Source of the DNA: Bacillota bacterium
GTDB taxonomy: Bacteria; Bacillota; Clostridia; Oscillospirales; Acutalibacteraceae
Length of the DNA: 64,000 bases
NCBI GenBank assembly: GCA_023416955.1
Contig: JAEZGM010000038.1
Span: 1 to 64,000, forward strand
Reading direction: 5' to 3'
The notes under the pieces were generated by a model. It searched no databases and was not told the origin of the DNA. It worked only from the letters and a program-made list of their open reading frames with translations. A program made the position numbers and the translations under genes. Positions 50,201-58,053 of the stretch are shown in pieces (positions within the stretch are counted from its first letter, which is position 1; each line of letters begins with the position of its first letter).

Positions 50201-51591
50201 GCGCCCACCGCTATACAGAAACACTGTTCGGAAAAGACAATGTTTTCAAAGCCGGGACCATCGCTACGGTAGCGGACAAAACCGCCATCGGCTTTGTAAA
50301 GAAATATGCGGAGGGCAAAGGCATGGTTATGCACCGTGCGGAAGAACTGCGCCTTGCGACCGGCTGTACCGGTATCAAGCGCACCACCGGTCAGCACCCC
50401 GGCGGCATGGTCGTTGTGCCGAAAGGCATGGATATTTATGATTTCTGCCCGGTGCAGCACCCGGCAAATGACCAGAATTCCGACAACATTACAACGCATT
50501 TCGACTTCCATTCCATTCATGACACCATCTGCAAGCTGGACGAGCTCGGCCATGATGTGCCGACCATTTACCGTTATCTGGAGGACTATACCGGCATTCC
50601 CGTGATGGAGGTTTCCATGAGCGACCCCGATGTAATGTCTCTGTTCACTTCCACCGACGCGCTGGGTGTGACACCGGAGGACATCGATTCGCCGACCGGA
50701 ACCTTCTCCCTGCCGGAAGTCGGCACCAGTTTCGTGCGCCAGATGCTGATGGATTCCCAGCCGAAAACATTTTCCGATTTGCTGCAGCTTTCCGGCCTGT
50801 CACACGGAACGGATGTCTGGCTGGGCAACGCACAGGATTTGATTAAAAGCGGGCAGTGCACGATTTCAGAGGTTATCGGAACGCGTGACAGTATTATGAC
50901 TTATCTGCTGCTGAAGGGCCTCGAACCCAAAATGGCTTTTAAGATCATGGAGATCGTGCGTAAGGGTAAGGCAAAAACACTGCTGACGGAAGAGCATATC
51001 AACGCGATGAAAGAGCATAATGTGCCTCAATGGTACATTGATTCCTGTATGAAAATCAAATATATGTTCCCGAAAGCGCATGCCGCGGCCTATATGATTT
51101 CGACACTGCGGCTTGGCTGGTACAAGGTACATAAACCGGTTGAATATTATGCCGCCTATTTTACCGTGCGCGGAGAGGACTTTGACGGCGCAGCCGTGCT
51201 GCGGGGGCGCGACGCGGTGCGCCGCCGCATGAATGAAATCACAATGAAAGGCAAGGAAGCAAGCGCAAAAGAGGAATCGGAATACGCAACCTTCCAGATT
51301 GCCAATGAAATGCTGGCGCGCAAAATAGAAGTGCTTCCTGTTGACCTGTTCCGTTCCGACGCCAGAAAGTACCTGGTGGAGGACGGAAAAATCCGCCTGC
51401 CATTCTCGTCTCTGTCCGGTGTGGGCGAATCCGCAGCAAACAGCCTTGCTGCCGCAAAGGACGAAGGAACGTATATTTCTATTGACGATGTTCAGACGCG
51501 CTCCAAAGTGTCAAAATCGGTAATCGAAACATTATCAGCTGCAGGTGTGCTGGCGGGACTGCCGGCCAGCAGCCAAATGACATTATTTTGA
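47251..51591 (+). CDS. polC: DNA polymerase III alpha subunit, Gram-positive type PolC
   Basis: 1446-residue replicative polymerase with proofreading. Domains in order: N-terminal domains (1-220); OB fold (about 235-325); PHP domain with H343-L-H345; an inserted DnaQ-type exonuclease with D434-I-E436 TTG (about 430-590); PHP remainder; polymerase core with zinc ligands CPNC (from C918) and the catalytic D972-I-D974; fingers and C-terminal helix-hairpin-helix (1350-1446). Length is normal for PolC (about 1440). It starts at GTG 47251 after AAAGGATG. It follows ispG by 14 nt, in the same order as rseP-(proS)-polC in Bacillus. Confidence 0.98.
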   Translation: MKTFGEFFGSYIETDRLPDAVRGGLISQLQIDSNNRIITAEVAFPSLVERRVLYDVENKIVSCKDLKLAKANILPKFPSESFCVEYYPNLVLELKRREASINGTLTDSAARMENDTLIITLTHGGQDLLQSRRVDHTISKMIQEEFGIRLKVEFDGVLSIDSNSTVYIEKQQKVQEKKQREAIVEEVEGYETSLNRQYAPKTISVRSGDMLMPTIIPESIRDLYGRASKSKPIPISRVTPDIGSVTIWGEIFSITDKLTRDQQRKIYSINITDYTGSMTLKIIEMTAQCKALDTLKQGMSIVVRGDVEYDKYDHEIVLRPKSISTAEQVKVVDKADVKRVELHLHTTMSSMDGVNSAADLITRAADWGHRAIAITDHGVAQAFPEAMNTAESLKKKGKEIKVIYGVEAYFVNDLVPAVKGESDEPLNGEFISFDIETTGLSPNNDRITEIGAVRIRNGEIVESFDTFVDPERPIPSKITELTGITDEMVRGAPSEKEAIASFYQFCGKNTVLLAHNAEFDTSFIRVAAKRNGMDFDYTYIDTVPMCRSMLKDIKNCKLDTVAKYLKLDPFNHHRASDDATVLGKIFINLVNRLQEDMQAKTVMDINSSLAGGDPKKMRSYHQIILVKNQTGLKNLYRLISKAHLEYFYRNPRIPKSELMKYREGLLIGSACEAGELYRAIVSAQPWETLCEIANFYDYLEIQPLGNNEFMVRDGAVPNEEKLKEFNRTIIRLGEKLNKPVVATCDVHFMDPKDGDYRRILMAGQGFTDTDNQAPLYLRTTEEMLKEFEYLGKEKAYEVVVKNTNLIADMTEEVRPIPEGTFPPFIEGAEEQLTSITWSRAKEIYGDPLPEIVQKRLDRELGSITKHGFSILYMTAQKLVADSVEHGYLVGSRGSVGSSFVANMSGISEVNPLEPHYVCPNCKHSEFITDGSYGSGFDLPPKKCPACGADYNRDGHTIPFETFLGFDGDKTPDIDLNFSGEYQSSAHRYTETLFGKDNVFKAGTIATVADKTAIGFVKKYAEGKGMVMHRAEELRLATGCTGIKRTTGQHPGGMVVVPKGMDIYDFCPVQHPANDQNSDNITTHFDFHSIHDTICKLDELGHDVPTIYRYLEDYTGIPVMEVSMSDPDVMSLFTSTDALGVTPEDIDSPTGTFSLPEVGTSFVRQMLMDSQPKTFSDLLQLSGLSHGTDVWLGNAQDLIKSGQCTISEVIGTRDSIMTYLLLKGLEPKMAFKIMEIVRKGKAKTLLTEEHINAMKEHNVPQWYIDSCMKIKYMFPKAHAAAYMISTLRLGWYKVHKPVEYYAAYFTVRGEDFDGAAVLRGRDAVRRRMNEITMKGKEASAKEESEYATFQIANEMLARKIEVLPVDLFRSDARKYLVEDGKIRLPFSSLSGVGESAANSLAAAKDEGTYISIDDVQTRSKVSKSVIETLSAAGVLAGLPASSQMTLF

Positions 51592-51621
51592 TTGACAAAG
51601 TGTAGTTTAGTGTGATATTAT
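51592..51621 (+). promoter_or_regulatory. Sigma-A promoter of the histidine operon
   Basis: TTGACA (51592-51597), 18-nt spacer, TATTAT (51616-51621). The leader to hisZ is only about 38 nt, so there is no room for a T-box riboswitch. Confidence 0.8.
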
Positions 51622-51635
51622 ATTAGCATACTAAA
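51606..51635. promoter_or_regulatory. Candidate operator over the his promoter
   Basis: TTTAGTGTG (51606-51614) and CATACTAAA (51627-51635) are inverted repeats (8 of 9 positions), 21 bp centre to centre, thus on one DNA face, and they straddle the -10 box. A repressor such as a TrpR-like HisR/YerC is a guess. Confidence 0.45.
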
Positions 51636-51665
51636 GTAAAACGCAGTCAGGAGAACGCGGAAGCG

Positions 51666-52868
51666 ATGAAAAAATATAATAAAATAACACCGGAGGGTAC
51701 GCAGGATCTTTTGTTCGAGGATTGCCTTGCACGCCGCCATGTCGAGAAAAAGCTTACAGATGTTTTTTTATCCCGGGGTTATCACGAGGTAGTCACACCG
51801 GGACTTGAATTTTACGATGTTTTTCATCCCGAGGTTTCCGGTATCGGGCAGGAAATCATGTATAAGACGACGGACCGCCGGGGGCGTCTGGTTGTGGTTC
51901 GGCCGGATTCAACGATGCCGATTGCCAGACTTACCGCGACACGGCTGCAGAATCAGCCGAAACCGGTTCGTTTATTCTATACGCAGCCGGTTTACCGCAA
52001 CAATCCCGGGTTGACCGGGCGCAGCGACGAAACCGTACAGACTGGCATAGAACTAATTGGCGCTTCGGGGCTTCGCGCTGATCTGGAGGTCATCGTTACA
52101 GCGGTTGAAGCGTTGGAACAGTGTATGCCGGACTTCCGGCTGGAATTGGGGCACGCGGGCTTTTTCCGGGCACTTGCCGAACAGCTCTCCGTCTCGGACG
52201 ATACCCGCGAGGATATTCGGCAGGCGATAGAGTCTAAAAATTACGCGGCACTGGATATGATATTGAGTGCCCTACCGGATACACAGGCGGCAAGGGCTAT
52301 CCGCAGACTTCCGCGCCTTTTCGGCGGGGAGGAGATTTTTACTCAGGCAATTCCGCTGTGCAGTGATGAAAAATCACTGAAAACGCTGGACTACCTGCAT
52401 GAGCTTTACCGTTCATTGGCAGAACTGGGGCTGAACGACAGGGTCATTGTCGACCTGGGATTGGTGCAGCGAAACGATTATTATACGGATATTGTTTTCA
52501 GCGCTTATGTACCGGAAGTCGGCGACGCTGTTTTGCTCGGCGGGCGTTACGACAACCTGCTCAGCCTATTTGACCTTCCCATGCCGGCCATCGGCTTTGC
52601 CTGCAATGTGGATGCCATTGCCAGGGTTATGGCGGCGGGCAGCAGTACTCCGCGCATAAAGCCGGCTGAAATATTGGTTCACGGCGAACCCGGGCACGAA
52701 ATCGAGGCGCTGCATTATGCGTCCAAACTTTCACGGAAGGGAATTCCGTGCGAGTCCAGCGTTTTTGAGACGCGGGAGGACGCGCTCGCCTACGCAAAAA
52801 CATGCGGCATCAGCTCCGTTGTTTTCGTCGGCGAAACCACAACAACTGTAAAGCCGGAGGAAGAATGA
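51666..52868 (+). CDS. hisZ: ATP phosphoribosyltransferase regulatory subunit
   Basis: 400-residue HisZ, a HisRS-like protein without tRNA charging that activates and feedback-regulates short-form HisG. The HisRS-like motif 2 region appears as VRPDSTMPIARL and RLFYTQPVYRNN; LLGGRYDNLL is the motif 3 region. The C-terminal 75 residues have a small alpha/beta domain. It opens the operon with HisG as next gene one base downstream. A standalone HisRS would have an anticodon-binding domain with other signatures. Confidence 0.94.
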   Translation: MKKYNKITPEGTQDLLFEDCLARRHVEKKLTDVFLSRGYHEVVTPGLEFYDVFHPEVSGIGQEIMYKTTDRRGRLVVVRPDSTMPIARLTATRLQNQPKPVRLFYTQPVYRNNPGLTGRSDETVQTGIELIGASGLRADLEVIVTAVEALEQCMPDFRLELGHAGFFRALAEQLSVSDDTREDIRQAIESKNYAALDMILSALPDTQAARAIRRLPRLFGGEEIFTQAIPLCSDEKSLKTLDYLHELYRSLAELGLNDRVIVDLGLVQRNDYYTDIVFSAYVPEVGDAVLLGGRYDNLLSLFDLPMPAIGFACNVDAIARVMAAGSSTPRIKPAEILVHGEPGHEIEALHYASKLSRKGIPCESSVFETREDALAYAKTCGISSVVFVGETTTTVKPEEE

Positions 52869-52869
52869 T

Positions 52870-53505
52870 ATGAGACCGCTTAGAATCGCGCTCACAAAGG
52901 GAAGGCTAGAGCAAAGCACCGTCGAATTGCTGGAAGCGATCGGCTGTGACTGTACGGCAGTCAGGGAAAAGGGAAGAAAGCTGATTCTTCCGGTCTCGGA
53001 TCACCGGTTTGAAGTTGTTCTTGCAAAAGCGGCGGACGTGGTAACGTACGTAGAACACGGCGTATGCGATTTAGGGGTCGTCGGCAAAGACACCATCATG
53101 GAAAATGGCAGCGGGTTTTATGAAGTGCTCGACTTGGGCTTTGGCAAGTGCCACTTTGTACTTGCCGGGCCGAAGGAGAAGAATTTTTTTAGCGGATACG
53201 CCGCGAAAACAATCGCCTCCAAATACCCGAATGTTACCCGGAATTACTTTGAGCAGAAGGCAATGGACGTACGGGTAATCAAGATTGAGGGTTCCGTAGA
53301 ACTGGCCCCGCTTCTGGGCCTTTCCGATGCGATTGTCGATATTATGGAGACCGGAACCACGCTCCGTGAAAACGGCTTAGAGGTCATTGAAACAATCTGT
53401 CCCATTTCGGCCAGGCTGATTGTAAACGCGGCCAGTATGAAGCTTCGCAAAGCGGAGATTGAAACGCTTGTCGGGCAGTTGGAACGCGCGAAGAAGGAGG
53501 GTTAA
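52870..53505 (+). CDS. hisG: ATP phosphoribosyltransferase, short form
   Basis: 211-residue catalytic subunit for the first step of histidine synthesis (PRPP + ATP). Visible: RIALTKGRLEQSTVELL, VVGKDTIMENG and the PRPP motif IVDIMETGTTLRENGL. The C-terminal regulatory domain of long HisG is absent, which matches the presence of HisZ. It is followed one base later by hisD. Confidence 0.97.
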   Translation: MRPLRIALTKGRLEQSTVELLEAIGCDCTAVREKGRKLILPVSDHRFEVVLAKAADVVTYVEHGVCDLGVVGKDTIMENGSGFYEVLDLGFGKCHFVLAGPKEKNFFSGYAAKTIASKYPNVTRNYFEQKAMDVRVIKIEGSVELAPLLGLSDAIVDIMETGTTLRENGLEVIETICPISARLIVNAASMKLRKAEIETLVGQLERAKKEG

Positions 53506-53506
53506 T

Positions 53507-54790
53507 ATGATTCCTATCATAAAAAAAGGCGGAACGCTCGGCCGCGATTTTATCGCTCAGCTGAAACTGCGCACGGAAAACGCAAACAGCGCGGTGGATT
53601 CCGCCGTCGCTGAAATTATTGAAGCGGTTCGGCAAAGAGGCGACCAAGCCGTGAAAGAATTTACACTTCGGTTTGACGGCACTGCACCGGAACATACGGA
53701 AATCAGCCGTCAGGAGATGGAATCTCTGACGGAGCAATGTGACCCGGAATTTTTGTCCGCTTTGCAGCGCGCGGCAGAGAATATTACCGATTTCCACCAG
53801 CGCCAAAAGCAGCAAAGCTGGCTGAACACACAGGCAAACGGAGTTCTGATGGGGCAGCGTGTGCGCGGTCTGGCGAAAGTGGGGATTTATGTGCCCGGCG
53901 GCACGGCGGCATACCCTTCCTCCGTATTAATGAACGCCATTCCGGCGAAAATCGCCGGGGTCGGGGAGCTGATTATGGTAACGCCCCCCGGCAAAGACGG
54001 CAGGCCGAATCCTGACATTATGGCTGCCGCGCTTACGGCGGGCGTTGACAGGGTCTTTCTGGTGGGCGGCGCACAGGCGGTCGCGGCGCTTGCTTTCGGT
54101 ACGGAAACTATTCCAAAGGTGGACAAAATTGTGGGGCCCGGGAATATTTACGTCGCGACAGCAAAAAAACATCTTTTCGGAACGGTCGACATTGATATGA
54201 TTGCGGGGCCGAGCGAAATTCTGATTCTTGCTGATGAAACGGCAAAACCGAAATTTCTGGCAGCCGATTTAATGTCACAGGCAGAACACGACGTGCTGGC
54301 CTCCGCCATTTTGCTGACAACGTCCGAAATAATTGCGGAGCAAACGGTGCAGCAGATTTATGAGCAGATTGAATCCCTGTCAAGAAAAGAAATTATTCAC
54401 CAATCGCTTGACCGGTTCGGCGCAGTTATCGTGTGCAGCGATATGGAAGAAGCCGTGAATTTCGCGAACGAACTGGCACCGGAGCATCTGGAAATCTGTG
54501 CAGCGAACCCTATGGAATTCATCGGTAAAATTGATAACGCGGGCTCCGTATTTCTTGGAAACTATTCGCCGGAACCGCTGGGCGATTACTTTGCGGGGCC
54601 GAATCATGTGCTGCCGACCAGCGGCACGGCGCGTTTCTTTTCCCCGCTTTCCGTGGACAGCTTTGTGAAAAAATCCAGTTTTATTTATTATACGAAACAG
54701 GCGCTCGCGCTGGCGCAGCAGGACATTATCAAGCTGGCGGAAACAGAGGGACTGACCGCCCACGCAAATTCCATTAAAGTGAGGGGTTAA
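53507..54790 (+). CDS. hisD: Histidinol dehydrogenase
   Basis: 427-residue zinc enzyme oxidising histidinol to histidine in two NAD-dependent steps. Typical segments: YVPGGTAAYPSSVLMNA, VDKIVGPGNIYVATAKK, IDMIAGPSEI and ELAPEHLEI, with conserved His and Glu residues near 320 and the FAGPNHVLPTSGTARF block. ATG 53507 follows AGAAGGAGGG; a longer upstream frame is hisG shadow. Coupled closely to hisG and hisC. Confidence 0.97.
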   Translation: MIPIIKKGGTLGRDFIAQLKLRTENANSAVDSAVAEIIEAVRQRGDQAVKEFTLRFDGTAPEHTEISRQEMESLTEQCDPEFLSALQRAAENITDFHQRQKQQSWLNTQANGVLMGQRVRGLAKVGIYVPGGTAAYPSSVLMNAIPAKIAGVGELIMVTPPGKDGRPNPDIMAAALTAGVDRVFLVGGAQAVAALAFGTETIPKVDKIVGPGNIYVATAKKHLFGTVDIDMIAGPSEILILADETAKPKFLAADLMSQAEHDVLASAILLTTSEIIAEQTVQQIYEQIESLSRKEIIHQSLDRFGAVIVCSDMEEAVNFANELAPEHLEICAANPMEFIGKIDNAGSVFLGNYSPEPLGDYFAGPNHVLPTSGTARFFSPLSVDSFVKKSSFIYYTKQALALAQQDIIKLAETEGLTAHANSIKVRG

Positions 54791-54793
54791 ATC

Positions 54794-55846
54794 ATGGCAT
54801 ATCGCTTGAATGATAAAATCAGGGATTTAACACCGTACGAACCGATTTCTGGGACGTATCATATTCGGTTGGATGCCAACGAATCCTTTATGCCGTTGCC
54901 GGATGTTCTTCAGGAAAGAATACAGGAAGTCGTGAAACAGGTTTCGTATAACCGCTACCCAGATTCCAAAGCAGAGGAGCTTTGTGCACGATTTGCCGGG
55001 TATTACGGACTGAATCCGGCTGCTGTTACGGCGGGTAACGGTTCCGATGAATTGATTTCCGTCATTTGCAACGCGTTTCTCATGAAGGGGGAGACCATGC
55101 TCACCGTTTCCCCAGACTTTTCCATGTATCGTTTTTATGCCTCTGTTTCCGAATGCAACTGTGTTGTTCATCCCAAGAATCCGGATTTGACCATAGACGT
55201 GGATAAACTGATTGCGGACGCCAACGAGCACGACGCCAAAATGATTGTTTTTTCCAATCCGTGCAATCCTACTTCACTCGGGTTAAAAAAGGAAGAGGTC
55301 CGGCGGCTTATTCGCTCCGTAAAGGCGCTTGTTGTGCTGGACGAAGCCTACATGGATTTTTGGGATCAGTCGCTGCTGCCGGAGGTGGAGCAATACGACA
55401 ATCTGATGATTTTGCGCACCTGTTCGAAAGCATTCGGCATGGCTGCAATCCGTCTCGGTTTTGCAGTTGCCAATCCTACGCTGACGAATGCGCTAAAAGC
55501 TGTGAAATCCCCTTACAATGTGAATTCGCTGACGCAGGCAATCGGCGCAGCCGTCTTGGGTGAGCGTCAGATTCTTGAAAGCGGGCTTACGGAAGTGCTG
55601 AAATCACGGGATGAACTATACAATGGCATGAAGCAAATGGAATCCGAGTATCCGAATAAAATGATTGTTTATCCGACCGTTACAAATTTTGTGCTGGTTC
55701 AACTGGAAAACGCCAAGGAAATCTATCAAAGATTGTTGAACAGCGGCATTGCGGTGCGTTTCATGGGGGATTTTCTTCGGATTACAGCGGGAACCCCCGA
55801 GGAGAACCGAGAGCTTCTTCTGGCTTTTCGACAGGCAATTTTATAG
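54794..55846 (+). CDS. hisC: Histidinol-phosphate aminotransferase
   Basis: 350-residue PLP-dependent aminotransferase of fold type I. RLDANESFMPLP marks the start of the family, NGSDELI and SNPCNPTSL are cofactor-binding parts, LDEAYMDFW carries the PLP Asp, and the Schiff-base Lys is in RTCSKAFGMAAIRLGFA. Arg near residue 325 binds the substrate carboxylate. Its stop is the first base pair region of a long cruciform that separates it from hisB. Confidence 0.95.
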   Translation: MAYRLNDKIRDLTPYEPISGTYHIRLDANESFMPLPDVLQERIQEVVKQVSYNRYPDSKAEELCARFAGYYGLNPAAVTAGNGSDELISVICNAFLMKGETMLTVSPDFSMYRFYASVSECNCVVHPKNPDLTIDVDKLIADANEHDAKMIVFSNPCNPTSLGLKKEEVRRLIRSVKALVVLDEAYMDFWDQSLLPEVEQYDNLMILRTCSKAFGMAAIRLGFAVANPTLTNALKAVKSPYNVNSLTQAIGAAVLGERQILESGLTEVLKSRDELYNGMKQMESEYPNKMIVYPTVTNFVLVQLENAKEIYQRLLNSGIAVRFMGDFLRITAGTPEENRELLLAFRQAIL

Positions 55847-55938
55847 GTAAACGATGATTAAGTCGCCAGACAGCAGTTCGAAGCCGCGAAAATAATGGAC
55901 TGAGCGGCTTCAGAATTGCTTTAATCAGCGGTTACCTA
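55844..55938. repeat. Long imperfect cruciform between hisC and hisB
   Basis: Outer arms TAGGTAA (55844) and TGATTAA (55855) pair with TTAATCA (55921) and TTACCTA (55932), with the inner stem GAAGCCGC (55880) / GCGGCTTC (55904). No T run follows, so it is not a simple terminator. It could be an mRNA processing or stabilising structure, or a remnant repeat. Confidence 0.6.
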
Positions 55939-55956
55939 ATTAATGAGGAAGTGTTT

Positions 55957-56535
55957 GTGTTGAGAACATCTGTTCAGAATCGTAAAACAAAAGAAACGGA
56001 TATAAAGCTTGAGCTTTCGCTGGACGGCGGGGAAGCTGCTGTTTCCACCGGAGTGGGTTTTTTCGACCATATGCTGAATGCTTTTGCCGTACACGGTGGT
56101 TTCGGGCTGAAAATAGAAGCGCAGGGCGATCTTTGGGTTGACTGCCACCACACCGTGGAGGACGTGGGAATCGTGCTGGGCAAATCGTTCGCACAGGCAC
56201 TGGGTGATAAATCCGCCATTGCCCGTTACGGCAGTTTTTACATCCCGATGGACGAAGCGCTCGCGTTTGCCAGTGTCGATATCAGCGGCAGGCCATTTCT
56301 GGTATTTCAGGCATCCTTTCAGCAGGAGTGCGTCGGGGATTTCGATACCTGTATGACGGAGGAATTTTTTCGCGCTTTTGCCATGAATGCCGGAATTACG
56401 CTGCATATCCGTCTGGAATACGGCATGAATGCCCATCATGAAATTGAAGCAATTTTTAAGGCCGTCGCCCACGCGATGCGTATCGCGGTGACGCAAACGG
56501 AAGAAGGCGTACTTTCCACAAAAGGTACACTTTGA
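55957..56535 (+). CDS. hisB: Imidazoleglycerol-phosphate dehydratase
   Basis: 192-residue manganese enzyme that dehydrates IGP to imidazole-acetol phosphate. Conserved metal motifs are FFDHMLNAFAVHG, DCHHTVEDVGIVLG and the C-terminal NAHHEIEAIFKA; YGSFYIPMDEAL is also typical. GTG 55957 has GAGGAA at 6 nt; GTG 55951 and TTG 55960 are alternatives. Monofunctional (no phosphatase domain). Normally hisH follows; here hisA follows after 15 nt. Confidence 0.96.
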   Translation: MLRTSVQNRKTKETDIKLELSLDGGEAAVSTGVGFFDHMLNAFAVHGGFGLKIEAQGDLWVDCHHTVEDVGIVLGKSFAQALGDKSAIARYGSFYIPMDEALAFASVDISGRPFLVFQASFQQECVGDFDTCMTEEFFRAFAMNAGITLHIRLEYGMNAHHEIEAIFKAVAHAMRIAVTQTEEGVLSTKGTL

Positions 56536-56550
56536 GCGGGAGACATTCAG

Positions 56551-57270
56551 ATGATTATTTTACCGGCAATTGATTTGAAAGACGGCGAATGCGTGCGCCT
56601 TGTAAAAGGGGACTACGCTACCGCGCATAAAGTAGCGGAAAGCGCGGTCGAAACCGCAAAGCAATTTCAGGCTGCGGGCGCCGAATGGATTCATATGGTT
56701 GACCTAAACGGCGCGAAGTCCGCGCAGCCGGAGAACAGTGGCGTGATTTTCGATGTATTGAAGAACACGCCTCTGAAAGTGGAAATCGGCGGTGGAATCC
56801 GAAACCTTGAAACGGTTGCGTTCTATCTTGAAAATGGCATATCGAGAGTGATCCTTGGCTCCGCCGCACTCAGCAATCCGAATTTGGTGCAAACTGCGGT
56901 AAGGCGGTACGGTGACCGAATTGCCGTCGGTATTGACGCAAGGGACGGGAATGTTGCCGCGCAGGGTTGGACGGAGACCTCTGCAGTAAACTACATTGAA
57001 CTAGCAAAAAAGATGGAAGAATACGGAGTAAAGTATATTATCTTTACAGATATTTCCCGGGACGGTACATTGACCGGGCCGAATCTGGAAATGCTGAATA
57101 CGCTGAATCAGGCGGTATCCAGTAATGTTATCGCAAGCGGTGGGGTCAGCAATCTGAAAGATATCGCGAATTTGCTGCGTTTAGGCCTTTACGGCGCGAT
57201 TTGCGGTAAGGCGGTATACACCGGAGATCTTGATTTGAAGTCAGCAATTCCAATGACAAAAGGAGCATAA
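56551..57270 (+). CDS. hisA: ProFAR isomerase HisA
   Basis: 239-residue TIM barrel that isomerises ProFAR to PRFAR. The start MIILPAIDLKDGECVRL with catalytic Asp, the VEIGGGIRNLETV phosphate loop, GIDARDGNVAAQGW, and the second catalytic Asp in IFTDISRDGTLTGPN identify HisA rather than HisF. Its product PRFAR needs HisH-HisF, which are not encoded here. It is followed by hisI after one base; hisF would be expected in between. Confidence 0.96.
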   Translation: MIILPAIDLKDGECVRLVKGDYATAHKVAESAVETAKQFQAAGAEWIHMVDLNGAKSAQPENSGVIFDVLKNTPLKVEIGGGIRNLETVAFYLENGISRVILGSAALSNPNLVQTAVRRYGDRIAVGIDARDGNVAAQGWTETSAVNYIELAKKMEEYGVKYIIFTDISRDGTLTGPNLEMLNTLNQAVSSNVIASGGVSNLKDIANLLRLGLYGAICGKAVYTGDLDLKSAIPMTKGA

Positions 57271-57271
57271 A

Positions 57272-57631
57272 ATGGAAGGATTAAATGGTGTAAAGCAAAA
57301 CGCCTTTATAGATAAATTCTTTCAAAAAGGGGAGTTGCTCCCCGCGATTGTTCAGGAATACGGGACCGGAGAAGTGCTGATGCTCGCCTATATGAACCGG
57401 GAGTCACTGCGAAAGACAATGGAGACCGGCTATACCTGGTTTTACAGCCGTTCCCGTCAGGAACTGTGGAATAAAGGCGCGACTTCGGGTCACTTGCAGA
57501 AAATTGTCAGCATCAAAGGCGACTGTGACGATGATACCCTGCTGATTACAGTACATCAGACTGGGGCGGCGTGCCACACCGGCGCGCATAGCTGCTTTTT
57601 TAATGAGATATGGAGGGATATCAATGGATGA
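57272..57631 (+). CDS. hisI: Phosphoribosyl-AMP cyclohydrolase
   Basis: 119-residue zinc hydrolase that opens the adenine ring of PR-AMP. The core has LMLAYMNRESLRKTMETG, WFYSRSRQELWNKGATSGH and the metal-binding DCDDDTLL, with conserved cysteines in GAACHTGAHSCFF. Separate from HisE here, though fused in many bacteria. Its 3' end overlaps hisE by 8 nt. Confidence 0.96.
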   Translation: MEGLNGVKQNAFIDKFFQKGELLPAIVQEYGTGEVLMLAYMNRESLRKTMETGYTWFYSRSRQELWNKGATSGHLQKIVSIKGDCDDDTLLITVHQTGAACHTGAHSCFFNEIWRDING

Positions 57632-57950
57632 ATCTATGCAGGCGCTTTACAATATCGTATTAAGCAGAAAGCGGAATCACGAAGAAGGCTCTTATACCTG
57701 TTATCTGTTTGAAAAAGGGCTCGACAAGATTCTGAAAAAATGCGGGGAAGAGTGCAGCGAAGTGATTATCGCGGCGAAAAACGGAGACAACGCCGAAACG
57801 GTGCTTGAAATTTCCGACCTGCTCTATCACCTGACCGTGCTGATGGTCAACGAAGGCATTTCGCTGCACGAGGTTAAAGCCGAACTGGACAAACGCAGTG
57901 AAAAAACCGGCAATTTAAAGACTTTTCACCAGGTGGATAAAAACAGCTGA
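57624..57950 (+). CDS. hisE: Phosphoribosyl-ATP pyrophosphatase
   Basis: 108-residue all-helical MazG-like pyrophosphohydrolase acting on PR-ATP, the second step of the pathway. SYTCYLFEKGLDKILKKCGEE and the EVIIAAKN / ISDLLYHLTVLM segments carry the metal-binding Glu and Asp residues. ATG 57624 lies after TGGAGGG; the frame upstream is hisI shadow. Last gene of the operon; no clear terminator is seen in the 103-bp gap to the convergent gene. Confidence 0.95.
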   Translation: MDESMQALYNIVLSRKRNHEEGSYTCYLFEKGLDKILKKCGEECSEVIIAAKNGDNAETVLEISDLLYHLTVLMVNEGISLHEVKAELDKRSEKTGNLKTFHQVDKNS

Positions 57951-58053
57951 GTTGCTTTTGTCTTCCTTAACATATAGCGGATATTCGCGCGTAAAGAAAG
58001 GCTCGGTCGGCGTAAACTCGCCTTCCGGGCCTTCCCTCCGTTTATGCGCAATA

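Noticed and set aside
51622..51665. T-box leader for the histidine operon
   Set aside because: The leader is too short (about 38 nt), with no specifier stem or T-box sequence.
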